Below are positions 10,985-35,445 of a stretch of DNA of 64,000 nt, in pieces. Position 1 is the stretch's first letter. Each line of letters opens with the position of its first letter. Under the pieces are notes generated by a model. It searched no databases. It was given only the letters and a program-made list of their open reading frames with translations, and was not told the origin of the DNA. The position numbers were made by a program, and so were the translations under genes. This DNA is from Apostichopus japonicus (taxonomy: Eukaryota > Echinodermata > Holothuroidea > Aspidochirotida > Stichopodidae), in the NCBI RefSeq assembly GCF_037975245.1, contig NC_092566.1, forward strand, positions 2,730,001-2,794,000, written 5' to 3'.

Positions 10985-11085
10985 AAATCAGGGAGTTGTT
11001 ATGGAACAACTACCTGGCTTGACCATTGAAATAATACAGTGTGTTTAATCAGGGAGTTGAAATATAATAACTCCCTGGTTTAATA
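10985..11085. repeat. Two hairpin units CAGGGAGTT..AACTCCCTG
   Basis: The unit at about 10988-11017 is a near-perfect inverted repeat AGTTGTT/AACAACT. The unit at about 11049-11078 has perfect 9-base arms CAGGGAGTT and AACTCCCTG. The two are about 60 bases apart. Confidence 0.8.
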
Positions 11086-11282
11086 ATGAATTTGAGCAGA
11101 GGAGCGTTCAGTATGGCTTGCATTACCAACTCGGGGAGATATTCAATCTCCCCTGTTTTGGCCCAAAACAGGGGAATCGGGTGGTATTTGCTATAGGCAG
11201 GGAAGATCTTAATGAAAGCAGACCCAGTCCTTGCCAAAATGATTATCAAATATATAATAGGATGAGTCAAAAACACTATCAA
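11049..11282 (-). CDS. Coding-like segment next to hairpin repeats
   Basis: The minus-strand frame reads ARTGSAFIKIFPAYSKYHPI, LFWAKTGEIEYLPELV and MQAILNAPLLKFIIK before a stop. The amino-acid mix looks coding, yet the segment contains a perfect 25-base palindrome (11150-11174) and ends in a hairpin repeat. Either a repeat-invaded exon or part of a transposable element. Confidence 0.22.
   Translation of the reverse strand: MIVFLTHPIIYLIIILARTGSAFIKIFPAYSKYHPIPLFWAKTGEIEYLPELVMQAILNAPLLKFIIKPGSYYISTP
11150..11174. repeat. 25-base perfect palindrome
   Basis: Arms CCCCTGTTTTGG and CCAAAACAGGGG around one C. It would fold into a very stable hairpin and lies inside a coding-like frame on the minus strand. 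Confidence 0.9.
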
Positions 11283-11309
11283 AAATCCAACTTTTAAAGT
11301 CTAACCATT

Positions 11310-14099
11310 CAACAGTTTATACCATTATTCCGCAAAGCTCTACATATGTGAGGATTTGGGGATGGGGAGGATGGGGGGGGGGATTGGATTCTGAAAATGT
11401 GATCAGCTATCGAAAGAAACCACCCACAACTTGAGTTTCGTGGGTAGGCGTTTGAAAATTGGGGTTGTTGCCTTAACAGAAATGCAACCTGCTTAATAGG
11501 CATGATGCCATCTGATAGGTGCAAGGTCCATCTTACTGACAGAGGTAAGGTTAGCTGGCTGGGGGTGGCTGGGATGCGGGTCAGGAACGGACAACTTTCA
11601 CGTTCTACCAAAATGAGCAAAGAGATATAAATGAGCAGTGAGAAACGAGGTAACATAGCAACCACTGTTTATTCAGACTTGTTAAGTATCATAGAGTACG
11701 TTCATTCAATGACATGAACTTAACAAGTTTGGCATGTAAATATACATAAAAGAGTTAGGCTTACATACTAGAGCATTGTTTGTGCTTGTATGCAATAAAC
11801 CAACATGTGATGTAATTCTATGAACAATCAAATGATAAAAAGGTGTTTATATGAGACTGTGGAGGCCAAGGGAAACTCGTTGGTAACCCTTGCATCCTCC
11901 CCACCAACCTCCCCCCTCCCCTTCACTTCCAACACCAATCCTTGCCTGCCCTCATTCTCTTTTCAAAACTTTTACACTTCTAATTGTCAAAGACATAAAT
12001 TTGACTGGTCTGACAACAAAAGTTCACAACTTTTCTCTGACATTCCTGGTTTATCCTACGACAAGGACAGAAATGTTTGATGGTAGAAGAGAGGTTGCAA
12101 GTGAATGAGTGCAGGGAACTGGTGGGAGAGGGTGGGGGAGGGTGGAGGTGGGTGTACAACTACCCCATAACTACATCATATGGCTGAGGCAAAAGTCTAC
12201 ATTTTCTATACAATGATACTGTTACTATACACCACATCTTGACCAGTTTGATTGTTGTGGAATATGATTAATTTTAACAGCAATCTAAAAATTTACATCA
12301 TTTATTAAAACACTTTCTTTGCTATAAAAAGTCAATTTGTGTCATTATTTTATCATTAGTTTTTTTTTCAGTCAATTCCTTATGCACATCACCTTTGGTT
12401 AATATACACAAACATTTCATTAATAATTGTGAATTTTGTAGGGAAACTTGTTTTCATATTTTAAAGTCTTTCAATATTAACATGTTGAACAGAACTTATT
12501 CACATTACAGAGGAAACATAAGGACCACATTTCTCAAAAGTCACATCACTTATAAAAAAATCGAAGCACAAAAATTTTTCCATAGGACACAAGACGAAAA
12601 AATATATCAAGTCTCTGTGGCATTGCCATGACAATGAAAATACTCCGCTTTTGTGAATTCACCATACAAACAATGATGATCTTGTCTGTGAAAGCGGCTG
12701 GAATGCAAGACTAATAAAATAGGTTCATCTCTACCATATGTGGGTACTGAGTGGATGTTCTGTACCTATTTTAAACAAGTTATCGAGTACCAAGTAGGCT
12801 ACGTTGAGGGGTAGCTTGTGCTGTAAATTTTCCCAACAGACAAGCAAACAATTTTCAATCAAAATGAAAAAGAAAGAAAAAAGGCTGGCTTTGGTCTCAA
12901 TTGATACCAAAAGCTGATGATGCCACCAATGGTAGAGAAATGTAGACTAAGGTCTAGTGCATATAGCTTTAAAGCTGCATACTGAGTTTATAATAAAAGA
13001 GACCCCCCCCCCAAACAAACAAACAAAATCAGATTTTAATTTGAAAACCTGTGTGTTTAGAAGGTGAGCAGTAACATCACTTGATGATAAAATATACTTA
13101 TTGCTTTTAGGTTATGAATAAATGTAATAACTTTATGATGAAATAATTTGGGCGATTCATTATCTTTTGCTACATAAGATTTGGTAACCCTGATCACAAA
13201 AAAAAATTAGATGTCCAAATTTTGGTGTCCCTGCTACAAAAACAACCATTGTGCTGAACTAAAAAAAAATTCTCCTGAAATTCTCCTTTTTTTGGGGGGT
13301 TACTATCATGAAAGGTAAAATCATTACTCAGAAAATACCTTGACTTGCTGCATAGCATGGACACCAAAATTTTCATAAATTTAACCTCTTATTTATGCTA
13401 ATGAAATTCCCCTGTTTTAAGAATTATTTAAGTTTTCTGGTACTTTTCTGGTACTTCTATCTCTTACAAACTCAATATGCAGCCCTTATTATGTTATCAT
13501 AGCATGGAATCATCTTTTTTTTCTTTTTCTTTTATGTTCAACCGGAATTAATAGTTTGACTGTTTTTCACTGGCTTTAATCACATTCAAAAATAACTTCT
13601 TTCTTAACTGCTTAACAACAACAAAAGCAGTTTCTAACCAAGAAGGTGTCACAGTGGTTTGCATACAAGACCAAACAATATACAAGACACCTATCGACTC
13701 CCAATCTCTCAATATTTTCTTCTTTCCAAGACAAAAAAAAAAACATTTTTTTTGTTGTAAGCTTTTAAATTATTTACAAAATATATGTTTCAAAAGAATT
13801 TTGACAAATATCCACAGAGCCTTTTTTTTTTACTACAGACCACAAAAGTTTCCTTTGATGAATTGCTACACATGACACACTACAACACAAACAAGATAAG
13901 AAGAGAGATTTTCCTAATCCAAACCACTTTTGTCTAAATTAATTTGTTAATCAGGTCACCACCTTTGCTTGCTATGTTTTGTGTAAAAAGGATCAGAATA
14001 AGAAGAAGAACAAGAAGAAGAAGAAATAAAACAAGTTCTCTTCCCTACCATAACATATAATTAAAATTTAACCCCTCCTTGAGTTCTCCTTTTCCCCCT
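11310..14099. other. Intergenic stretch, no supported gene
   Basis: AT-rich with poly-A, poly-C and poly-T runs. The frame at 11820-12080 has a few coding-like residues near its end but no splice support. Confidence 0.5.
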
Positions 14100-14264
14100 C
14101 TTCCTTTTAGTGGAATAGCAATCCTCAGACTAAGACACTGCTGCGAACGGATAAACTCAAACGATGAGCATCGATTACAAAGGAAGCATAGCGAGGACTA
14201 CATCGAGTATAAACCTGACAAATTGCTTTACGACTTATTAAACACAACCGAAACTATCTGGTGA
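14100..14264 (+). CDS. Coding-like plus-strand segment with a strong acceptor
   Basis: A long pyrimidine tract ends CTTCCTTTTAG at 14109. Downstream, one frame reads GIAILRLRHCCERINSNDEH, QRKHSEDYIEYKPDKLLYDL, then LNTTETIW and TGA. Another frame opens as NPQTKTLLRTDKLKR and stops. CpG content is higher than in flanking DNA. It may be the last exon of an unseen plus-strand gene between 11.8 and 14.1 kb. Confidence 0.28.
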   Translation, partial: LPFSGIAILRLRHCCERINSNDEHRLQRKHSEDYIEYKPDKLLYDLLNTTETIW

Positions 14265-14269
14265 TCGAC

Positions 14270-16057
14270 GAAAGACGTTTCAAGCCCTTGTCGATAAGAT
14301 CATGTTCTCTGTACTACTCCCCCCCCCTCGGTTCTACTCCCCCCTCTCTCTCAATCACCAGTGAACCAAAAACCCTGTCTTTCTTTCCTACAATTTATTA
14401 TAAACAACCTGTCTGGCTTGTAATGTAACTAACTGGCAAGAGTTCACATCCTCCATATGCCAGCTCTCCTCAATTCCTCATTGTCACCATCACCCCCCCC
14501 CCAACCCCACCCCCAGTTTAATTTCTCCAACTTCACTGCAATGAATTGCCAAATCAAAGCAAAAACATAAACCATTATAATTTTGCATAATTTTGCATAT
14601 CAAAACAAAACAAAACAAAAAAAAGGAAAAAAAATTGAAGGAAAAAAAAAGAATGGAAAATGCAAAATAAGAGAGTTGTTACTAACTGCCTAGCACAGGT
14701 CTCTCCCTACCACATGACCTGCATGGTTTAAACGGAAGACTCAACCTCCCTCCTTCGGTTCAATTTTTTTTTTTTGGTCTTTTTTCTGTACATGACATCG
14801 GGTTAAATTTTTTAAACATCTAATGTAAGAGCCAAGTCTATAACTTACAAACGGTGATAAAATTTTACAATATTTTTACACAATTATTTCTTCCTTTTTT
14901 TTTTTCTTACAGCCTCCAGGAGAGATTCAATATGAGCATCCTCATTTCCATGGTTGTTTCTATTAATTGTTCTGTCAACTCTTCTCTTTTTCTAAAGTTG
15001 AGTTCGTTGTCCTTTTTTTAATGTCTCATTGTTCTATGGACCTTTTTGAGTCTGCTCAACATGTTTCTGCAGTATGTGACAGACTTTTAACAACAATATA
15101 CAACTGGTCAGGTGGATTGCAATCAAAATATGACATATTTCCTTAAAACTTGCAAAGGTTAAAAAAAAAAGAGAAAACTGAAGACCTTAATGTCACAAAC
15201 AACTTCAACATTTTACTTTGAAATAAAGATTAAAAAAATGATAAAGCGCTTTATCCCATACACATTTTTTCAACACAATGGTTTACACACAGAAGCAATT
15301 CCATTATTACAATAGGGGTAGAACTAGCATTATTTAAGGAGAGAAAAAAAATGAAATATTGGTACTTCGGAATGATGGAAATTTTTAAAGGAATACGTAA
15401 CAAAACAAAGCCATCCCCTGTTGGATATAAATAAAGGATTTCAGTCATACCGAGCATTTGGCACAAGCCCATTTATCAAACTGTTCGAACTCACAATCCA
15501 ACTCATTGGTACATCTTCAAAGGAAAAGCAGCCATTTTATCACTTAGTTTGACAAAAATGCAGAAATAAAGATTCAGATTGGATTAAAGAGAGAAAATCG
15601 TTATCTATTAGTGCATGGTGAAGAAATGGTGAAAGTGTAGGTTAGGTTGACATGCACAAAATGTGTGTTAGGCTTACCAACTAATCATGAAGGTATTAAA
15701 AGTCTATTTAAAAATATATATCAGATGAAAGTGTCGATTAGGTCGATGTGTGCACAGATAAGTTATGCTGACTCAAAAATTAATGAAATTAATTAAAATC
15801 ACTTTCAATAATAGCATGCAAGCTTAGGCTTGGTTGTGATGCACATTAAGTATGTTAGGCTAGACAACCAATACTGTACCATGGTGATCCACCTCTCTTG
15901 AACTTTACATGAGTTAATACTATGGTTTGAAGATTTTCAACTTTCTTTTAACATCAATCTGATCAGCAATAATAAGGGTCTGAAATCTTTTGAGTGAAGA
16001 AATCATGATGAAATAGACGATAACTACCTAAATTTGGCATATAATATTGATGTCTAA
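14270..16057. other. Intergenic stretch, nothing recognised
   Basis: Contains C-runs near 14310 and 14490, A-runs near 14600-14650 and T-runs near 14765 and 14895. No gene or structured RNA seen. Confidence 0.5.
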
Positions 16058-16951
16058 ACATTATACAAAAATTACTACTACAAGTATTACCATCTGAATC
16101 TAATCACATTTACATTAAATATTTCCCCAAATTATAGATATGATACGGTAATCTTATTATACATTATCCCAAGATATTTGAGTGACATGAAAACTGCAAT
16201 CGTTATCCTAAATATGAAAAAAAAAGAGCCGTACAAAGACTCCTCCCCTTCCTCTCCCCCGAGATTCCCCCCCCCCCCAATATAGGTCCCTAATGTAATG
16301 ACTCAGACTCTTGGTGGTACCTTGACACTAGAATGGTTAAGTTTGTAAACTCAAGTATTGATTTACCAGGTTCAAACACTCTACACAACACAGCCTCCAG
16401 CAATAAATAGACCAGACAAAAGAATCGTTGATTTCTGTTTCACTTGATCCAAATTAACTGGAAAAGTGACTGAAATCAACAAATACATTCCATAAATTCT
16501 GTCCACATTATACAAAAATTACTACTACAAGTATTACCATCTGAATCTAATCACATTTACATTAAATATTTCCCCAAATTATAGATATGATACGGTAATC
16601 TTATTATACATTATCCCAAGATATTTGAGTGACATGAAAACTGCAATCGTTATCCTAAATATGAAAAAAAAAGAGCCGTACAAAGACTCCTCCCCTTCCT
16701 CTCCCCCGAGATTCCCCCCCCCCCCAATATAGGTCCCTAATGTAATGACTCAGACTCTTGGTGGTACCTTGACACTAGAATGGTTAAGTTTGTAAACTCA
16801 AGTATTGATTTACCAGGTTCAAACACTCTACACAACACAGCCTCCAGCAATAAATAGACCAGACAAAAGAATCGTTGATTTCTGTTTCACTTGATCCAAA
16901 TTAACTGGAAAAGTGACTGAAATCAACAAATACATTCCATAAATTCTGTCC
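16058..16951. repeat. Perfect 447-bp tandem duplication
   Basis: The sequence from ACATTATACAAAAATTACTA (16058) is repeated from 16505. Both copies look identical by eye, including a run of 12 C and a run of 9 A. It lies downstream of the JNK 3' end. Confidence 0.95.
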
Positions 16952-16981
16952 ACCAGCATGATGATAATTAAATTTTGACTG

Positions 16982-17300
16982 ATCCATGAGAGCATATAAT
17001 GTTTACAACTTTCTTTTATGACTATCAGGTGACTAGCAAATTAGCCAATGAATATTTGAGTACGTTCAAAACCATCGACAACTAGTTTAATACGTCTAGT
17101 CAAATTTCAGCAGGTACTGGCACCAGCCTGTTTGTCTTCTTTTATTTCCATTAATAAGAGGAATTTTCCCCTCCCTTTTTTCTGATTAAATTAGACACAG
17201 ATGTTTGATAAACATTTTTTAGTCTTTTACAATGTTATAATTCAGAATTTTTTCTTTGCCCTTATGGCAAACGGAATTCCTTCCCAGTTTTCTCGATACT
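16982..17300. repeat. Diverged duplicate, copy A
   Basis: Shares TAATGTTTACAACTTTCTTT, GCCAATGAATATTTGAGT and TTTATTTCCATTAAT with 19177-19465, in the same order and orientation. Lies 3' of the last JNK exon. Confidence 0.85.
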
Positions 17301-17699
17301 GACTAAAACGGAGCTGATTGACGATGGTTTCATGATTATCCAAAATGATTACCTGATATGCAAATAGGGTGGTGGTTAATAAAGTATCTCGGAAAACAAT
17401 GTAAGGACTCCTTTAAATAATCTGCTTTAAGATTTACAATTCATGGTCTGGTCATATGTTGCATTCATTTGTTTTAAATTTAATAGTCGTTTTCATAAAC
17501 TTCTGTAAAATGTTGATTTTGTTTCTATCAATGCAGACTGATATAAAAGAAAGTACAATACTATACGGCCACAGGAAATATTGCTGCATCATGCATGTAA
17601 GATGGTATATATCAAAGCAATACTAAGGTGCTAGGGAGGGATGGTAAGGGAGAGAGGTGAAGGAAGGGGGGTAGCTCTCTTTAATATTCTGATACAGCT

Positions 17700-18368
17700 G
17701 CTAAAATTCAGAAGCCATCACTCTGACTTACTGAACCAGTTCTGGGGGACACAGAATTTATATCTTCTGATGAAAAACTGATTAAAATATTTTTTTTGGG
17801 GGGGGGGGGAGCACAGTTACCATGGCAACAACCATAACACTGCTTTGTAAGATTACAATTATAATTGTTAAGGGCAACAGACTGAGAGACATAGATTATC
17901 AGAGAGGGAGATAGAAATAAAGCGAAGAAGAGGCAGAGAAGAAAATATGCATCATCTAAAACACTTGATAAAACGGCAGCAATTCCCTTCTGACTCATAC
18001 CATATACGCTATCGACAAAACATCGAAAAAATGAACTTGATGAAAACATCAACAACGAATCATCATCATCATCCAACAACACTGCTGCTCCGGACTTCCT
18101 TCCATGTTGTTCTTTCTTTCTTTCCTTTTTTATTTATTTTTTATCTATTTTTTTTCTTGCTTTCGTTTATCCAGCACCGACGAGACAACCAAAGAGGCAG
18201 ACTCTGATACCTTTATAGCTTCTCTCATCATCCATGAGAGATGGACAAATTACAGGGTGGGAGGAGGGAGGGGGGTCAAGAATGGCTCTCCTGGTCACTG
18301 GTGATTCCTGGATGGATCGTTTACAATGATGAAGTGAAAAACCGAGACTCCAGTTGTACCCCTGGAGA
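17700..18368 (-). other. JNK: Probable JNK 3' UTR and proximal poly(A) signal
   Basis: Non-coding continuation after the JNK stop. Overlapping AATAAA hexamers occur on the minus strand at about 18129-18138, some 230 bases past the stop, in a T-rich (plus strand) tract. The end of the transcript cannot be fixed from sequence. Confidence 0.35.
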
Positions 18369-30160
<11,792 letters not shown>

Positions 30161-33100
30161 TAGAGAAGCACGAGTAAGATTACTTCATTTTTCACCAGAG
30201 GTGTAAAGTAGCTTCCAAAACTGTCCCCGATATGAGTACAAATCCATCAGGGCCAGTACAAGTACAAGCCAACTATTCAAGAATGTGTAGTACAGAATCA
30301 CTACTAAGACAACTGTAAAAGAGAAGATGGCAGGACCCACCACAAAAACAAGAAACAAACAATATGAAGATCTGTAAGCATCCGATTACCAAAGGATAGC
30401 TTCTTAATCCAAAACATTTCTTATACTGCAGTATTCGATTGAGATATTAATCTTGAATTAAATTTTACAATTAATGTAAATTGGCCTATTCAGTGCAGCA
30501 AAAACAGTTTTAATGTAGAGTGTACCCTACGGTCTGAATTTGGTCACTTAACAAATAAACAAACATTCATTAAAATTCAAAATGAGACTGCACTTGTTCA
30601 AACTCACACACTCTACTAGATTTTTACAACAAATGATGATTACAAGGCCCCCCCCCCCCAAAGAATAATCTCCCTTGTAAATTTGCCAAAATATCAAAAA
30701 ACTGCACTATTTGTATATAGTTAATACTAGCTCAATAGAAACAGGTATCTTACCAAGGTATCAGTCAACTTAATACACAGGAAGTCCAACACGTAGTGAG
30801 CCAGATCTTGACAAGTACCTTGACTTAAAATTGTCAACAGAACAATTAATTACTTTTACAATGGGTAACTAGCTGCTACATTCCAATTTCTCTTGAATTT
30901 TTTACTTCCAAAAAAATGTTACTGGTACATTACAAACATTGAGTTAGGAAATTTCCACCGAAATACAGCTCACATACAGAGTGTTTCAACATTGGTTGAT
31001 TGATGTATTGTTTTATGTTTTATCCAAGGTCAAGCTAAGCTGATATTGATAATGACTGGGTTGTTTGGTACAGTTGATACAAATGAGGTGACTACCGAAC
31101 AATGTCTGCATGCACATGCATCAATTGGCTACTACCAAATGTGCGGAATTGAAAAGATAACCTAATCCACTGGAAGATGCACTTCTAGATACTTTTGTGT
31201 GGAAGAATGAGGAGGGATAGTTGGGGAAGTAGAGTTCTAAAAGGTTTCCAGTGCATTCTAGGCACAGTAGATCTTGCAACAGTGCTGAGGTTGTGAGGAG
31301 ACAGGTAAGCAAGGATGAACCGTAAATCATTCTGAATGACCAAAACCAGAGAGCTTTATCGTAATATTTCATATAACCTTCTCAAAGACTTAACAGCAGC
31401 AAAAGTTTGTGCTTAGAAATGAATCAACAGGGCGAGGGGAGGGGGCACGTGCCATACCTGCATCTAGCTCAGGTATAATACGGGAGAGATCCCAATTAAA
31501 CTGATTAAACAATCAATCACAGACATAGAAGAAATTATTCGTCTAGACTAATTCTAAATTATGTAATTATAATCATAACCAATATAACATAAAAATTTCC
31601 TTTTTATGTCCCATTTTTAACACTATTTGATATCATACAATTTACCAGCAGGACAAGACTTTAACATCATGATTCATTAAAAAATGTTGCAGGTACCTAT
31701 TATTAAATACTCCCATTATCGACTGAAACAATTTATGTCATAGCTTTTCCTACCTGGATGTTTACCACAAAAGTTGTAAACATTTTTTTCATTTTTTAAT
31801 TGACACGAGTTTCAAAATGCAACATTTTCAGACAAAGTAATAAATAAAGTTACCCGGTACTTGACATTAATGTTTATCACATGTTTCATTCGAAAGCATC
31901 TGTTGGTTCTAGTCTCAAATTTCTCATATTATTACAGTACCTTTTTATACCTTAATTGCTTCAATACTGTTTCAAAATATGAAAAAGGATTTTAACGAAT
32001 CAATTTATTATACCTGTAGATCTCTTCTACTTTCTTCATACTCTATAAAATAAATTTTCAATATTGCTACTTTTTAGCCCAAAGAAGAGAGGAATGCAGA
32101 AAATAGTAGAGACCACCACAAACAGATAGATGGATGGACCAGTTAGCTGAGCACAGGACTCATAACCCTGAGGTCAATTACTCAAAATCCTGTGCCAGCC
32201 AAAACACTTCTTTGCTCCTTTAAAAAAAATTCACCATTTCCAGAGTGATTTTAATTGTCGATTTACTTACTTTCAACTTACAGTTTTGAATGTTAGAATT
32301 TAGAAACTGGTCGCTTAATATATTGTTCTAACTGTTGAAAATAGTTGAAGAGAATGGGACTACTGTATGTTAGTAAACTGCCTTTCTTCAAACAAAAATA
32401 AATGTTGCAAATCGATTTATAAAAAAGAAATACTAGTTTACCATGTTATCAGCAGTATAAACACACTAATTCCACATACAGCCAAAGGGCATTCTATTTG
32501 AATAAGTTCATACATTATTCATGGTACAAATTATGCACAAATTCGACATCTTCTGATCACTGTCATCCTTTCCTCACGCCTAGGTTAACATTTGCATCGT
32601 AAAACTTGTAGCAATGGGCACTAAGAGGTGCCTTTCATGACCGACTTCTGTTTGCATACATTATCTAATTATACAACTTGATGTTCTTGTTCGACACACT
32701 GTGCAGTGTACTGTGAGACTGGTTCTACACAGATAAGAGCTCTTCAGAGTAAAAACCTATTAGGAACAGTTCCAACCCTGTTTGGCAAAACTGACAAGTT
32801 ATTTGTATCAAATTTTTTTCAATAAAATTATAAAATTCCTACTATGATTTTTTGTGCTATAATAAGCACAGTTTATTCATTCTTGATTCTGACAGACATT
32901 ATTTGCAAATTAGCGAGTCTTACAAATAATATTCAACGCCAGGCCAACTTACTTTTACACATTCTATTACACAGGCTCTCTAGTGGATAAGCAGTTTGCT
33001 AACAGTTTTATTTTATTTTAAATAATATTCCGCTATGTTTTCATTCACCAAGCAGGTGAAGATGTGGTTTGAGACTAAAGACATACAGCAGTTTAACAGA

Positions 33101-35229
33101 CCTGTGATCAAACCTAATTTTGTAGTCAACAAAATCCACAAAACTTACTGGGTTTGGGGTTTCATATCTTGCCCTCTTCGAAATCCCACAATATTTGGAA
33201 ACCATATCAAAAAATCTTGACAACTGCAATAATTTAACAATGTATTATAACCATAATCGATCTAAATGCCCTCATCCTTCCCAGTTCTCACAATCCCAGT
33301 TGTAAATGCTTGGTTGCTTGTCACAAATTCTGGTGTCTTACAACTTCAACTGTCGTTTCTTTCTTAAGCTCTACGGAATTACCATTTTTTCTTTTCTTTT
33401 TTTTTTCTATGCAAATACCCATGATATTAAAACTGATTTGAGTAAAGCTACACAAAGAGGTAACTAACACAGAATTTGTTTTTACATTTGATAACACCAG
33501 AGAACTTAACATGCGGTCAGTACAAAGAACTCGGTAATTAGCCGGAATCCAAACCAGCAAATTTCCTGTCTGACAACGTGAACCTCTTAACACTGTTACA
33601 CACCGTAGATAATACATATACAATACATGGAGGTACTGAATCAGAACTCCTGATGTTGTAAGACCTTTTTTTAACAGTTAAAGAATAAAGGTCACAGAAT
33701 TAGAAACTATTGCAATGATCAAAACATGACCTGCTTATGTGTGTAGTTCAGAGCACTCAGCTAGATAAATGTCTCTGTCTATTATCATAAATTTATGGAA
33801 ATGACAGTTTTGTGGCCTTCCTGACAAAATGGTAAATCACCATTTATTTCACTCAATAGCTGCTTTTTTAGAGCTATTCACCATTTAACTGATTGCAAAA
33901 GATATTCAGACTTTTTGACTTCCTAGAATTTGAGAGCTTAACAAAGAGTTAATCGCAGTGCAGTCGTCACGTTCTAAAGGAATATGTGGGCTGGTATGTC
34001 TTCAACTGTATTTCTTGCAACGCAAGCTAATATAAGAGAGTCCCTTCACACACTTGACGTTTACCTGTACTTTTCGTGGGAAATTTGTAAAGCAACTGTC
34101 ACTATACACTTGTAAATGACAACACAGTAATAAATACCTGCAGACAACTGTCCACATAAAATGAGAGGGATTCCTAGGAACAACAAGTGTCCAAGCAACC
34201 TTCCATGCCAATGATATGAATGCTACACAGCAGAGTCTAAAACTTTAAATGGTTTGATCTATTAACGACAACTTTGTGGCTAATATTCACAACATGATGA
34301 TGAAGTAAAGGTCCATCCCTCTAGTTCAAGCCCAACATCTACTTTTACCATACAAAACTCCCATCAAAATGGGAAGCAAACTTGTTGAGCATTTAACAGC
34401 AATATAGTCCACAGTCATGAATGGTTTACAGCATGCTTACTGGGGATCTCCAGCCACACCCTAAACCAACAGGGGGCGCTGCCACTATCTAGTTCCGCAA
34501 TATTCGACAAGCTGTAGTCTATGAAATCACTGATGATTCCTTTGAGGAATCTCTGATGGACATTTCTGGGCAAAGTACCCGCATATTCCCTTATTCACAC
34601 ATAGTGTGATATAATCTAACCGACAACCACGAGTTCAACCATCCCATTTTTGGCAAGGAAATGTTGCCCACCGTTCGTCTGGCAACTTTTCACACGTCTG
34701 ATCGTCGACCAATCAGAAAGCTTCTTTGAGGTATTTTCAATCATGTAAAGTTGTATCCACGTCTCCGAAATGGAAGACGCAGGACTCATACCCGAGATTC
34801 TTCTCGTAATTATCGAAGACGAGATCTTTTGAAACATATCTGCACAACTAGCACATAGATTGAGATATGATATGTTATGTAAAGTACTTTACATAATCTT
34901 TGGAGATCTGCAAACAGTATAGATCACGCTCACCACGATCCAGAGTACCTAAGAGTACCGTTACCACAGATAAGACAGCTCCCTTTGCAGGAAACCTGAA
35001 GATCCATATTGCAACAGTTTTTATTTTTATTTCTTCTATTATTTGTCAACCTTGGCAAGTTTTATGACCTGTACTGGGAAATGAATTTGCTGACTGAAGA
35101 ACGGGACTATGTTCCCTGGGTAACTCCCATCTTATCCCAAACACATATCACCCTTCTCACCCTACAGCACCCCCCCCCCACCCCCAACACCCCATTTCAA
35201 GTTTCGTTATCACGGTATCTGTGATTTAC
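30161..35229 (-). other. Presumed JNK 5' intron
   Basis: No coding exon recognised. It includes one degenerate SINE and a CpG-richer segment (34440-34860) with a CCAAT box at 34711 that could be an alternative promoter. Confidence 0.4.
32131..32235 (+). mobile_element. tRNA-derived SINE, copy 3, degenerate
   Basis: TGGACCAGTTAGCTGAGCAC, CTCATAACCCTGAGGTCA and CCTGTGCCAGCC resemble a tRNA body. The tail CTTCTTTGCTCCTTT matches the tail of the 8191 copy. More diverged than the pair near 8 kb. Confidence 0.5.
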
Positions 35230-35445
35230 CTGTAGATGCAGTTTTAAGTACTAGCCGACTAATCGGGAGACCCTTCGGATGGAAGGAGTCCTGGCAATAG
35301 TTTGACTTCTCTTAGCTGTTCTGTTTCTTGTTGACTAGAAAGTCAATCGAATGACAAGGTGCTTTCTTCGAAGAAAATCAATCTTTGTTGGTAAGTCATC
35401 AATAGTTGGCTTTTTCATCTTCAGTTGGAAAACAATGTATCATAT
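35230..35445 (-). other. JNK: Candidate JNK 5' UTR exon with two uORFs
   Basis: The acceptor TTTTGTTCTTTTCAG and donor CTACAG|GTAAAT bound 216 bases on the JNK strand. They hold two short ATG ORFs: one from 35443 ending in TGA after 14 codons, and one at 35335-35418 of 27 codons beginning MKKPTIDDLP. Joined to coding exon 1, a TAA (35244-35246) falls in frame upstream of the JNK ATG. Linkage to JNK is inferred from strand, position and splice signals only. Confidence 0.42.
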
